The notes below the pieces were generated by a model, which worked only from the letters and a program-made list of their open reading frames with translations, was not told the origin of the DNA and did no database searches. Made by a program: the position numbers and the translations under genes. A stretch of DNA of 64,000 nucleotides from Hemerocallis citrina (lineage: Eukaryota; Streptophyta; Magnoliopsida; Asparagales; Asphodelaceae), in NCBI GenBank assembly GCA_017893485.1, contig CM030367.1, forward strand, positions 91,101,121-91,165,120, read 5' to 3'. This document shows positions 34,259 to 45,265 of the stretch, in pieces; the first letter of the stretch is position 1; every line of letters starts with the position of its first letter.

Positions 34259-36518
34259 TGTGACGCCCCGCTTCCCAAAAAAAATACGGAATACGGATAC
34301 GTGACTAAGCCTAGCGAATAATTTTCATCATCCATAAGCTGTCAGGATCTTTAAAACATTTTACAAGAATAATCAAAGTCGGAAGCAAGAATAGTCAACC
34401 AAGCATGCATATATGAATCAAAATACCAGCATGAATTTACTTGAAACCAAAATACATTAATCTCAAATAAACCAGATCTGAACAAGTCAATAATCCTAGG
34501 TCGCATTGCCCAAATACAAGAAAAATACAAGTAGCAAAATACAATTGTTCAAAATAAGCAACAATAAATAATAATAGTAAAACTCCAGCAGCTAGTATCT
34601 CATGTCTCCAACTCCATCTGGCAACAGGTCTCCAAAATTTGCAATTTAATAAATTGCAGGAAGAAGAAAAAGAAAACAAACTCCCGTCAATGCAAGTTAC
34701 GGGCCGCTTATAATACAGGATACAAGTACATGGAAAAGAATAACAAATAGCATGGAATAGGCATGATAATAAAATAGAACAAGTAGCATGAATCATGAAC
34801 AAAATTAAGTAATGTGATATGCAACAGGGTACAGGTAACATGTATCAGGTATCAAGTATCATGCAAGCAGGTAAACATGTAACAGATGAATAGGTATGCA
34901 GGTAACATGTAACAGGCAAGCATGTAACAGGTATTCATGTAACAGGTATTATGTATGTTAAGTCTTGTATTACTACTATCTAGATAGCACTTCATGCGCC
35001 CCAGGTTTTTATCACATGGTTGCTACATTCAAACAAGTTACGTTTAGGCCTAGTGGTGAGTTTTTATATGTAGAACCCCGTATTTTCAAATATTATTTTA
35101 AAGATTTGAAAATGAATTAAAATGATTTCTGGAGATTTAATAAATATTTTCTAAAAGATTTATCTTTTACACGTGCGAAACACGTGCAAATAATTTTGGT
35201 GTAAATATATAATTTTATATTTTTAATAAGTTCTCATACTTATTATGGAGTGTATTCTAAATTTTGGGATTTTTCTGAATAAAGAAACTATTTTTACAAA
35301 TGTCTCGAAAGAGAGGGGTTTTTATGTAAAAAGTCGTTTGGATCTTAACTATGAAAATTCATTTTTACTGATATTTTGGCTTCCCATGGTTAGCATTTAA
35401 ATTTAAATATATATTTAGATTTTATTTAAAATTGATTTGGTGAAGATTTAGTCAAAAAGGGTGTTTTTGCAAATATGAAATTTATGTAGAATCTTGTGCA
35501 AATGCTTTTCTGGAAGGTAAAAGTCAAATATTTTTATTGGAAACTATAATATGTATTACTATATATTATTTCGGATTTTTCTGGATTTTTATGAATATTT
35601 TATGATGTATTTGCAAATATTACAAAAGGGAGGGCTTTTGTGCAAAATCGCCACCCTGAGTGTAAATCCGGGATTTTCTTATCCCTGGGCCGTGCTGGGT
35701 TGTTGGAAAACTTAGTGGTAAAAGGATTTTATTTAGTTTGATTTATTTAACTTATTTTAACTAAGAAATGTTATATATGTGAAGTAATAAATTGAAAAAG
35801 GACTATTTTGCAAAAGGTACTTCAAAACCCTAATTCTTTTCAACCCCGGCCTGTATAAAAGAGGGTATGCAGCCGCCATTCGCTGCACAACTCCAGATTT
35901 ATTATAATATTGTTTTCTTGGTGATCGGGAGGAGGATTTTTGGATCTAGCAAAAGGAAGACTTTTCGTGGATTTTCTCAATACAAAGGTGAGTGACATTG
36001 TTTGTGTTGTTGTTTGATTTTGTGAATGATATGAAATTGTTTGTTTTGATTTATGTGAATGACATCATTTTTCTTTGTTTCATCATATGAATGATATGAT
36101 CCTTGTATTGTGATGTGAATGTATGTGAACCATTGTTATTGTTGGACCATGTTTGTGAAACCTATGGATTTTGAGTAGATCTTGAGTTACGAGATCATAG
36201 TGTTAGAAAGCATGCTAAAAATGGATTATGTTTGGATCGGATGACGAGCATCTGGATCTCATGGTTATGAATCAGATTATTGATCATGGTTGTGAAAGAA
36301 ACTTAGTTTTTGAGGAACCCTAATGGAAAGATTAGTGATTATGGATCTTGAGAATTGAATTTCGACATTTGGGTGATTGAGTAATGTATCTTTAATGGAG
36401 ATTAATTGAGGTTTGATTATTTTGCCTGAGAACGAACTATTCCTCATGAACAATGAATCTTTAGAAACTCTAGTTTGGATTTTGTATTTAGACCTAAATT
36501 ATGAAAACTGTAGGCCGA

Positions 36519-36876
36519 CAGTCGACTGGCCTACTATGCAGTCGACTGGTACGACTCTACTGCTGTACCTTCAGACCTTTGAAAATTGTTCGAGACAGTC
36601 GACTCAGACTTCTGTCAGTCGACTGGTCTGCAGAGAACCTTCTTAGTAAAATTTGTTCAGTTCTTTCTGGACAGTCGACTTAGCCTCTGTGCAATCGACT
36701 AGTTCACTGAGAATTCTATTGTGTGAAATTTGTTCAGTCCTTTCGGGACAGTCGACTTGGCCTTTATGCAGTCGACTGGTGACCTCTTAGGTCGACTGTT
36801 AGGACTTAGTCTATTTTTGTGAGATTTTGGGATTATGTCCTCTAGACAGTTGACTTACCTCAGTATAAGTCGACTG
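36519..36876 (+). repeat. Five pairs of CAGTCGACTG-like palindromes in LTR E
   Basis: Pair starts are 36,519/36,539, 36,596/36,616, 36,672/36,692, 36,749/36,769 and 36,847/36,867. The two sites are exactly 20 bp apart in each pair. Pairs are 75-100 bp apart, with diverged sequence between them. Confidence 0.8.
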
Positions 36877-37243
36877 GTACTAAAGGACCTTGGTAAACTT
36901 TAGTGTTACTTCGAATGATTGTTTTTCAGATAATTCAGTCTATATTTGATATTCAGTTCAGTATTTGATTTTGAGATATTCAGTTATGAATATGATTTTG
37001 AGATATTCAGTTGAGCCACTTTTGTTTGGTGGAATTTGTTAGACTTTTGAGTTTGAGTCTCTAGAGGTAGGTGACCCTAGTATACCGGTGTTGAGATATT
37101 TGTTGAGTTATTTGTTGAGGCCCCTCGAGGCATTTTCAGTTAATCAGATTTGATTTTTAGGCCGGTAGGGTACACCACTCTAGGAGACTCGTTGAGAAAT
37201 TAAATAACCCACAAATGATAAGGACAGGCACTAGTGGTGATAT

Positions 37244-40029
37244 TGTAATACCCTGACTTTTTATATGGAAGATTATTTATTTTATAAGGTATACTTGTGC
37301 AATATTATTGACTAGTATTTTTTTCAACATCGTTTTATAAAGTATTAATTTACCTATTTTTTCGAAATAACTAGTTTGGCCCAAATTGGTTTTAAACCCA
37401 TGGATTGTAAACTCTCTTATTATTTTTACAACTTGTATTGTAACATTTCTTACTTTTTATTCCCGGGTATTAAGGTACATTTGTGGTGTGACTTGTGCTT
37501 ACACGTGCACTCAATGTACACGTGTAATAGGCACAATTTCTTGGCCGGTTTTTGGGAGAGGAGTGGCTTGAGTTGTGGGTAGTTATCCTGAGTTGTGGGT
37601 AGTTTTTGCAACCCCCAAATCAATCTCAGCCCTTGTTTCTTCAACTCCCTAATAGATCTCAACCCTTCATCTTATTGGTCTTCTAGTATAAATACCCCCT
37701 ACTTTCCCTATCTCTTTTGCACTAAAATTTCCCTGAGATTGTAAGAGTATCTGAGAGTGTGTGGGAGCTTTTCGGTGGAGGCAAGCAACATTGCTGAGGA
37801 GTCGGAGTGGAACCAAGGAACAAGAAGTGCTGCGCTATATTGAAGGACTTGCGGGATTTCGATTTATTTCTTCACAAAAGGTGGGTGTTTCTCAGGACTT
37901 CTAATGTAGGAATAATGCTATGTTTGTCATGAAGTGTTACCATGTGGCAAAAGTGAATTGAATGCGGTAGAAATTGCTTGAACATGCTATTAAATTCGAG
38001 TCAAGACTGACGGTACAGTCGACTGCCATATGAGCCAGTCGACTGATACGAGATATTTACTTTCTTAATGTACTGATAAAGTGTGTGTGAATAGCCATGA
38101 TGGTGTGATCATAAAATGTATGTCTTTCCCTATGACACATATGATGGAGGGAAGGTAAACAAACAAAAAGAACTGAGGAAATAAACATCTGAAGTTGTCG
38201 GCTCAGTCGACTGACTTGGGTTTAAGTCGACTGATGCTCGTTCTGAAAGTGATTGTTTGATAGTTCCTCGAATAAAGATATTCTATTTTGTGTAGACTCA
38301 TGATGATGACTTGAAATTTGTATCCCCATTGTCGTATGTAAGTATGAGCAATGTGAATACAGGTTTAGAGTAGTAATTTCTCTAAAGAGCATGTTAATAA
38401 CTGGGAAAATTGTGTTGTGAATGCTACTGAGCAAGGGGTACTATGTTTATGGAACATGAATTGGTATATACTGTTAATTGATATCATGATGCAAGTATAT
38501 GTAAAGAAATGTAAGTAAATTCCCAAATTAAAATGGATCTGTCCAGTCGACCGATGCATGTGTCAAGTCGACTGATCTGGACTTAGAAATTATGCTGTTT
38601 GAAGTATCCAGGACAGACGACTGATTACTGATCAGTCGACTGTTACGAGGATAATATTGTGAATAAGAATTGGGCGGGACAGGCGACTGGTAGTGTACTC
38701 AGTCGACTAACCCGAACATTATGATAACCCTGTATGACTGTATAAGTCGACTGGTGTTCTTCCAAGTCGACTGTACAGAGTGAACTTTGGTATACTGGAA
38801 TTCATGTTATTTTGCTGTTAGTAATGGTGAACCTTGTGATTTTAAGTCAATGAACTCTGTTATGGATGCATGAATTGTGTAAATGAATCATAGATGAGGA
38901 TTGAGAATCAAATGAAATTATGAAATGTGGAATCATGATGAGGAAAGTCTGTGAGACTCTAAAATGAATTATGAGCTGATGATGCTCCTTTGGATATTGT
39001 GAATGTGAAATTGAACAGAAGAGTAGCTAAGTCTCCCCGGCAGCGAATGAAATGATATTGAGAATTAGACCAGGTTGGTCAAGTGTAATGAAATGATGAG
39101 TCCGGATGATGGAGAGGCTAACTCTAGAGGTTGATTTTCATTCATGATTCTAATTAAGTTAATACATAGTGTGGAGGTGATGAAGGTGAGAGAAAAACAT
39201 GAGTATGAGAGCTAGGGTACGGTGCGGGTGTGTGAGCCGCAGAATGCATGCTTGATGAGTCAAGACATGGCGCGGGCACAACTCAGTAATGATCGGACTC
39301 TAGTCACGCTTATGGGATGTTTTGGTGACTGCAAGAGGAGTGTGTTCAGGGAGGAGGCTGAATTGTCGCAGAATGCATGCTTGACGAGTCAAGACATGGC
39401 GCGAAATTCTACTCCAGGGGCCAGGATACATGCTTGTACTCATAGATTCATCTAGGATACTCATTGGAATTACAGTAGTAGAATAAGTCATGGCGGGGGA
39501 TTGAACCCTACAAAAATGAAGATCGTTTAAGAGGCTTGCACTCGAACCTATGTAGTATGGGATGCATAGAATTCGAACAAGTGTGCATTAGTGTCATAAT
39601 TAATTAAGTAAATTGCATTAAGGATTTAAGTGCACAATCACGACACGACATCATTAAAAGTTCCCTTATTTGCATGCTTATGTTGAACCAGCTTGTGATT
39701 TGTAAGAAATGAGATTCATTATACTGTTTCTGGCATAGAGAGGATGGCCATGTATAATTATCGTCGGTTGAATAAACTGACGTACCCACAGTGTTTTATG
39801 CAGGGTAATTACATGTAAAAGGAATGGATGCACAAAGAGTTCATTATGTTGATGTTCATTTATGTAAATGTTGTATATTTTGCTTCCGCTGTGTAAATTC
39901 AAATGTAACATGTTGTAACTCTGATGTAAAAGTAAAGATTTTAAATTCCTTGTAAAATTGTATGTGAAGAAAGCGAAAAGATCCTGAAGAACATCTCGAA
40001 TTCAGTAAATTGGGATTCGGGGCGTTACA
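37244..40029 (+). mobile_element. Solo LTR F (Tekay/Del-like), nested in LTR E
   Basis: 2,786 bp, from TGTAATACCCTG to GGGGCGTTACA, with exact target duplication GATAT (37,239-37,243 and 40,030-40,034). The TATA box TATAAATA near 37,688 gives a plus-strand orientation. Later parts resemble LTR D (e.g. GGGCTTGCACTCGAACCTA-like and CATTAGTGTCAT blocks), so D, E and F are related families. It has no coding domain. Confidence 0.83.
38016..38775 (+). repeat. Six pairs of GTCGAC palindromes in LTR F
   Basis: Core positions are 38,018/38,038, 38,205/38,226, 38,546/38,567, 38,616/38,635 (first degenerate), 38,682/38,702 (first degenerate) and 38,746/38,766. Spacing is 19-21 bp within pairs and irregular between pairs. 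Confidence 0.75.
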
Positions 40030-40074
40030 GATATGATGAACGGGAACATGAGTTATGCACCTCAATATGGCTTT

Positions 40075-40360
40075 AGATGAGAGATTTAATCTTCTGAATT
40101 ATCCAAGTAACTTTCTTGAGATGAGGGATTTATCTCCGGAATTATCCAGGTAAATAACCTGAGATGAGAGATATATCTCCGGAATTATCCAAGTGGTTTG
40201 CTTGAGATGTGGGATTGAACTCCGGAATTATCGAAGTCGAGGCGACGCACATGGGGTAATCATGTGATGATGTGTCTATGTTTAGATGAGGGATGATCTC
40301 CAGAATTATCCAGGTAAAATGCCTGAGATGAGGGATCCATCTCCGGAATTATCAAGCATG
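40075..40360 (+). repeat. 43-bp tandem repeat in LTR E
   Basis: The unit GAGATGAGGGAT...CTCCGGAATTATCCAGGTAA recurs near 40,096, 40,139, 40,182, 40,225, 40,302 and 40,346. One unit position is replaced by other sequence. Confidence 0.8.
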
Positions 40361-41183
40361 GGCTGATTCTCACAGTTTATCTTTATTCCGTAGTAGTCAT
40401 CGTGTTAAGATAGGTCGCATAGCGGGGATTGAACCCAAATGAAGTGGAGACGTTAAGGGCTTGCACCGAACCTATGTAGAATGGGATGCATAGACTTCGA
40501 CAAGTATGCATTAAAGAGTCCGCATATAGAAATTGTGTTTTCTTGACTTGATTTTATGCATGTGCTTTCCAGTTTTCCCACACTTGACCTTTAGACTAGA
40601 TGCACTTGTTGTTTTTATTCTATGACGTTTTCATGCTTTACATCTTTGCTATTCCTTATTCATTTATCATTGTGGTTAATACATGTTGATGACTTAATGT
40701 TTTATGATTAAATTATATTGATTGTTTTTATGTCACTCACACCATTTATGGCTGACCCCTTTAGTTTTGGGGGTTAGGGATCATCTCTAGCCTCACATGT
40801 TGCAGGTTGTTGCTTAGAGTTTGGAAGTGTGGATGCTTGAGGCATATTTGAGATAGATTGATTTATAATATTTTGTGTAAATTTGTAAAAGCAGTTTTGA
40901 GATAATTTGAGTTGTAAATGAGAGAAAATATTGTTTGAGTTGTTTGAATTCCGCTGTGATTTGTAAAAGTTTGTTGTAATAAAAGTTGAAAATTTTAGTG
41001 GTGTTGGTTGTGTATATTGTTACATTGAAGTGGATGCTGGGATTGTGCCACGTATTTTCTAAGTTGTCATATTAGAAATTCGGGGCGCTACATTATAGGG
41101 CCGTGTACTCATGTGTCAAGTCAAGTAACAAGTAACAGGTAAACAGGCACGAATCACATAGTGAAATCGTGGCAACAGAAATA

Positions 41184-41460
41184 GGCATGAATCATGTAGT
41201 CATGAAACATGGCAACAAGTAATAACAGGCATGAATCATGTAATCATAAAATATGGCAACAGGTAATAACAGGCATGAATCATGTAATCATGAAACATGG
41301 CAGTATATAATAATAACAGGCATGAATCGTGTAGTCGTGAGTTCATGGCATATTATAATAATAACAGGCATGAATCATGTAATCGTGAGTTCATGGCAGA
41401 ATATAATAATAACATGCATGAATCATGCAAACATGAAACATGGCAACAGATAATGGGATC
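41184..41460. repeat. 44-48-bp tandem repeat in element H 3' LTR
   Basis: GGCATGAATCATGTAATCATG recurs (with variation) at 41,184, 41,228, 41,272, 41,319, 41,367 and 41,414. The counterpart in the 5' LTR is at about 46,140-46,440. Confidence 0.8.
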
Positions 41461-42526
41461 ACGAGCCCCCTTCTGAGTATACATACCTATATTGTCCACT
41501 ACAAAGGTCTTTCCCTTAACCCCGGCTTGATTATTTGTTATTATTATTAAACAGGCATGTACGTGTCACAAAATAGAGCAAGAATATCATGTCATAAACA
41601 AGTAACAGGTTCCGATTGAAAGGTATACATACCTAGATAGCAAAACTACAACAAGTTATACTACAACGAACACAACCAAGCCCACGATATTATACGAACA
41701 ACATGCATGTATACTACAAGAAGTGGTCATCCCTAGGTTATTTCATGTCATGGGTGTTATGTGGCAACTACGGACGGGTCAACACAATAGAGACAACATA
41801 CAACAGGGATTTCACACAAGAATTGTCTCTAGAACATAACAAACTACATGAGATATTTAGTACTTGTATTACACAAAGAAAAAATACAAGTTACTTGCCT
41901 GAGAGACGACGACGAAAACGATGAACAAGGAGCAAGAATAATGGGAACGAATTCCTGGGCAATGATCACAACGATCAAACCAACACACGAACACGAATCA
42001 ACGAACAAAAACTCGAACCAACATGCGCAACTCACGCAGGCGCAACAAGGAGAGAGCAGACGGGGAGACGACGGACAACGGCGATGGGGAGCGCAGCAAG
42101 GGAAGCTCGCCACAGCTATCGTTGGCCGCTGTGCTTGCTGTCGGGTGTCAGAGGGGAGGAACGGCACACTGGTGCTGTTGTCGGAAGTCGGAGGGGAGGA
42201 CTGTGGGGTCGTTGGTGGACTGCAGTCGAGAGGAGGAGGAGAGGAGCCGCTGTCGCTACTCTGGCTGCAGTGGCTATATCGTCGACGGGGCGCAGCAGGG
42301 AAGCTCAGGAGGAGCACCAGCGGAGGGGACCAGGGGGTGGCTGCGGTGCACAGGCGGCAGCGCACAGGGAGGAGGAGCACAGGGCAGACGTGTGGCGCGA
42401 GGCAGGCGGCACGAGGTGGTGGGGAGAGAGAGACGAGAAGGAGGATGGGTGTGCAGGGAGTGGATCGGGGGAGAGAGGATACGGGAGTTAAAGCGGCTAT
42501 AGGGTGAAGATGATCAGACAAGGGAG

Positions 42527-42561
42527 TATAAATACACAGGGTGTAAGGGATATTAGGGTTT
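42527..42561 (-). promoter_or_regulatory. TATA-like box and telo-box in element H 3' LTR
   Basis: The minus strand reads AAACCCTAA (telo-box) at 42,553-42,561 and TATTTATA at 42,527-42,534, about 570-600 bp inside the LTR, followed by a CT-rich leader. The 5' LTR has the same pair. Confidence 0.45.
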
Positions 42562-43128
42562 AGGTTAGGTGGTGGCTAACGGGTTATTAGGGTGTAATAG
42601 GGTAATGGGTTTCGGGTGTAAAACAGGGTAGGGCTTAAGGGGGAAAACGGGTGTGGGGTTTAGTGAATTGGGTTTGGGTAGTATAGGGTTTTGGGTTTTG
42701 GGGATTCAAACTTAAATAGAAAAATAACCAATACAAAAATTGTTTATAATAAAAAGGTAATTTGCGTTACGAAATAGGATTTATCTAAAATACTATAAAT
42801 ACAGTTAGTAAATAAAAGTGGATTTTTAATAACCAGACAAAAATAACAATAATAACAATGATACTAATAACAATAATAATAAGAAAATGATAACAATAAT
42901 ATTAGTAATAATAATAATAGTAATAGTAATAATAAAAGTAATAATAACAAAAATAAAAATCCATAGAAAATGGTTACAAATAACATTATTGATCGAAAAC
43001 ATATTTTAATAAGAGATCTAATAGTACAATTTGACAAAAGAAATTGAAAGCGGTAAAAAAATAATTTACGAAAATTTTAAATATAGAAAATACATGAAAA
43101 TTACATATTTGGGGAAACAAGGGTTACA

Positions 43129-43145
43129 AATCCTACCCACCTTAC
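43129..43145 (-). other. Polypurine tract of element H
   Basis: The minus strand reads GTAAGGTGGGTAGGATT directly before the LTR start TGTAACCC. Upstream, CGAGGACGAAATTTTTTT resembles the conserved end of Tekay/Del internal regions, showing that the 3' untranslated end was retained although pol was lost. Confidence 0.7.
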
Positions 43146-43189
43146 AAAAAAATTTCGTCCTCGAAATTTGCTTAGGCGGTACATAGGAC

Positions 43190-43657
43190 AAGGCAAAAGC
43201 AAACTGGGGTTAACAAAGCAGAGAATTAGGGAAAGGAACAAAGCAGTGGCAATACCAGAAAAATAAGGAAGTGGACAACAATGAGGTCAAATGGAGTGCA
43301 TGAAAGAAAATAAGCAGTATCAAATGGAAAAACTACACAAGATAACAAAGCAAGATAGGGAGTAGGTAGAACTGGAATCAAAGGGAGAATGGACAGGGAA
43401 GAATTGAATCAAATAATAAATGGGTGCAGGATGGCGAAATGGAATTCAAGAAAGAAGTAACCGGTATCAAAAATTAAGAAGAAAACATCACAAGACTTGC
43501 AAGATAACAAAGCAAAGAGATGAAGAAATAGATGGAGCTGGAATCGAAGAAAGGATGGACGAGAAAGAGATGAACCAAGCAACGAGTCAACGGATGAAGA
43601 CGAATACAAGGAATAGAGAAAGCAAACAATGTAGGAAAGGAGAAACAACAAGAGAAT
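43190..43657. repeat. Purine-rich diverged repeats replacing pol in element H
   Basis: Two or three diverged copies of about 130-150 bp share TATCAAAAATTAAGAAG-like, CAAGATAACAAAGCAA and AGAACTGGAATCAAAG-like stretches (starting near 43,190, 43,316 and 43,459). Base composition matches the 128-nt intron at 43,844-43,971. The open frames on either strand (e.g. 43,420-43,662) are compositional. Confidence 0.5.
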
Positions 43658-43709
43658 TCTAGGACCTGTGGGTTATGGGCCCACAATGCTTCCACTGCGC
43701 TACTCTGAT
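43658..43709 (-). pseudogene. Partial initiator tRNA-Met (first 52 nt) inside element H
   Basis: On the minus strand it begins ATCAGAGTAGCGCAGTGG, which is the 5' acceptor half and D arm with an intact pol III A-box-like TAGCGCAGTGG. A perfect 5-bp anticodon stem GTGGG/CCCAC follows, around the loop CCCATAA with anticodon CAT, then the variable region CAGGTCC. It stops at the start of the T arm, so no B box and no 3' half remain. From memory of the conserved plant initiator tRNA there are about six differences. It is fused to the broken protease frame, and its final TAG ends that frame. Element H uses the same tRNA as primer (45,254-45,265). Confidence 0.85.
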
Positions 43710-45102
43710 GGCGACGTTCCAAGCTGCAAACATGATGCTACACTCCAACTGATGGAGAGCCACGAACCGAGAAGGGACGAAGGGATGGGTTTCCCCGGAA
43801 TCAAAAAGAACATGAGCAGGAAAAGAGCAAACAAGGACAACACCTAAAATGGAATCAAAAGAGACAGGGAAAAAGAAATGGTTGAACGGAAGTGGGAAAA
43901 CACAATGCAGAAAGATAATATGAAAGAAGCAAAAAAAACAACAAATAACAAAACAATAAAGCAAAATATACTTGCAACAACACCCTCTGCTGTCTCAGCA
44001 TCTGCAGTAGTCAGGTTGAAAGTCTGACCTCTCCTGGAGGCAGCCTGCTGAACTGGATCCCCGACTGAAGGGCCATCCTCCGCTGTGGGCAATCCCGCAC
44101 CGAATGGTCAGCCGAATCACAACCAAAACAATGGCGATAGGCACGCCGTAGTCTCTGCGCACATGCCTAAACCTCTGGTAGAAATCACAGAATCCCTCTA
44201 TCCGTGGAGCGGCAGAAGAGTAAGGCGCTGCCATGACAGGATGGGCTCAAACAGGCCTCTGAATCGGCCCACCAGAAGGCCTAGCAACAATGGAGGAGTG
44301 CGGAACAGTCCGCTGAGGAGGAGCCAACTCACCACGAGCCTGCTCCTAAGCTCGAGCTGCCTCAAGAGCTTCAGCATAAGTATGCAAGCGAAGGGAGACA
44401 AGCTGCACATTGATGTCTCGCTCAAGTCCCAATATGAATCTATGAGCTCTGTCCTCTTCGTTTGCCACAAGAACGGCTGCGAAGCGGCTAAGTCTTGTAA
44501 ATTCTGCTGCATACTCATCTACAGACCTGGAGCCCAGTTTCAAGAAAGTTTCATGTTACAATATTGCATGGATAATATGTAACAAAATTCCAAAATGGAA
44601 ATAACAACCAACCTGTTTCAGGGCCAAGAATTGTTGCTCCATCTCCACTCTAGTGCTGCTAGGGAAGAACTTTTCCAAGAAGTTCCTAGTGAAAGTGACC
44701 CAAGTAATCGGTCGTTCGAGCCTTTCAGACTCGAACCTCCACCAAATACGAGCCAGATCCACCAGCTGGATGGTCACCACATCCACTCTATCAGCATCTG
44801 CAACCCTTGCTTCCAAAAGTAATTGCTCAGTCCGGATCAACCACTGTTCTGCCTTCAAAGCGTCTCAGTGCCCGAAAATCTGTCGGGATGCAGCCTCATG
44901 AAGTCCGTGACTGTACCCGGACGGGGAGGGAGAGTTTCCTGCATAGGCACAGTGGGCGGCAGAAACCGAGCGCTTCCAAAGCAGCCATTACCAAATCACT
45001 ATGATTTTGCTGCATATTGATCAGCCGCTCCAGCACCATGATAACAGCCTCAATCCCAGGCTGATCTTCCTGGGGACGAGAAGTAGAACCCCTACGAGCC
45101 AT
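43710..45102 (-). pseudogene. Element H gag and start of protease
   Basis: ATG (MARRGSTSRPQEDQPG) at 45,102. The chromovirus Gag region has AEQWLIRTEQLLLEARV, ERPITWVTFTRNFLEKFFPS, SVDEYAAEFTRLSRF and ERDINVQLV. A C-X2-C-X4-H-X4-C zinc knuckle (C-FG-C-DSAD-H-SVRD-C) lies near 44,087-44,131. Then comes a protease start with PAHVLFDSGETHPFV (usual D-S/T-G present), cut off at the tRNA fragment. Lesions are a frameshift near 44,960, another near 44,865, a 69-nt insertion with stop at 44,544-44,612, and a 128-nt intron-like insert. RT, RNase H and integrase are absent. Confidence 0.85.
43844..43971 (-). other. 128-nt GT-AG intron candidate in element H protease region
   Basis: The minus-strand donor is CAA/GTATAT and the acceptor is CCATTTTAG/GTG. 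The interior is T-rich, with a pyrimidine tract before the acceptor. The unspliced frame ends exactly at the acceptor TAG, while removal of 128 nt puts the gag frame (ending GVVAS) in phase with the protease frame (starting VVLVC, then FDSG). Confidence 0.65.
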
Positions 45103-45253
45103 AGTCTGCACAAGATAAAAAACAATTAGCATCCAGATCAAAGTTGATTATGATTCATTTACGTATGCATGGTTTGTGAACTGTTGAGCCAATCCCAGAT
45201 TGAGCCAAGCCTGTCTAATCTATCAGTCAAACTAATACATTAGCCAAACATGG

Positions 45254-45265
45254 GCTCTGATACCA
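45254..45265 (-). other. Primer-binding site of element H
   Basis: The minus strand reads TGGTATCAGAGC, ten bases inside the 5' LTR, complementary to the 3' end of initiator tRNA-Met. Confidence 0.85.

Larger units (their letters stand above)
35069..41092 (+). mobile_element. Solo LTR E (Tekay/Del-like), split by solo LTR F
   Basis: Ends TGTAGAACCCCG and CGGGGCGCTACA, with exact target duplication TTATA (35,064-35,068 and 41,093-41,097). After removal of LTR F it is about 3.2 kb. The TATA box TATAAAAG near 35,856 gives a plus-strand orientation. It contains five pairs of GTCGAC palindromes and a 43-bp tandem repeat near its 3' end. No internal coding domain. Confidence 0.82.
34259..43128 (-). 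repeat. Element H 3' LTR, split by solo LTR E
   Basis: The parts are 34,259-35,068 and 41,098-43,128. Compared with the 5' LTR it lacks about 1.05 kb corresponding to roughly 46,617-47,665, with short unrelated bases at the junction near 41,625-41,645. The block around 42,040-42,490 is GC-rich; its open frames on both strands look like artefacts of the transcribed leader. Confidence 0.85.

Noticed and set aside
42023..42521. Long frames on both strands in the element H LTRs (also 48,002-48,555)
   Set aside because: The same region is open on several frames of both strands because it is GC-rich and stop-poor. It lies in the LTR leader and is not conserved as protein between the two LTRs (frames differ in ends and indels).
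43420..43662. 80-codon frames on both strands beside the tRNA fragment
   Set aside because: Purine-rich repeat composition. The minus-strand version is hydrophobic only because the strand is T-rich.
44544..44621. A second GT-AG intron in element H gag
   Set aside because: The only usable AG (CTCCAG) puts the downstream gag out of frame with an immediate stop, so splicing would not restore it.
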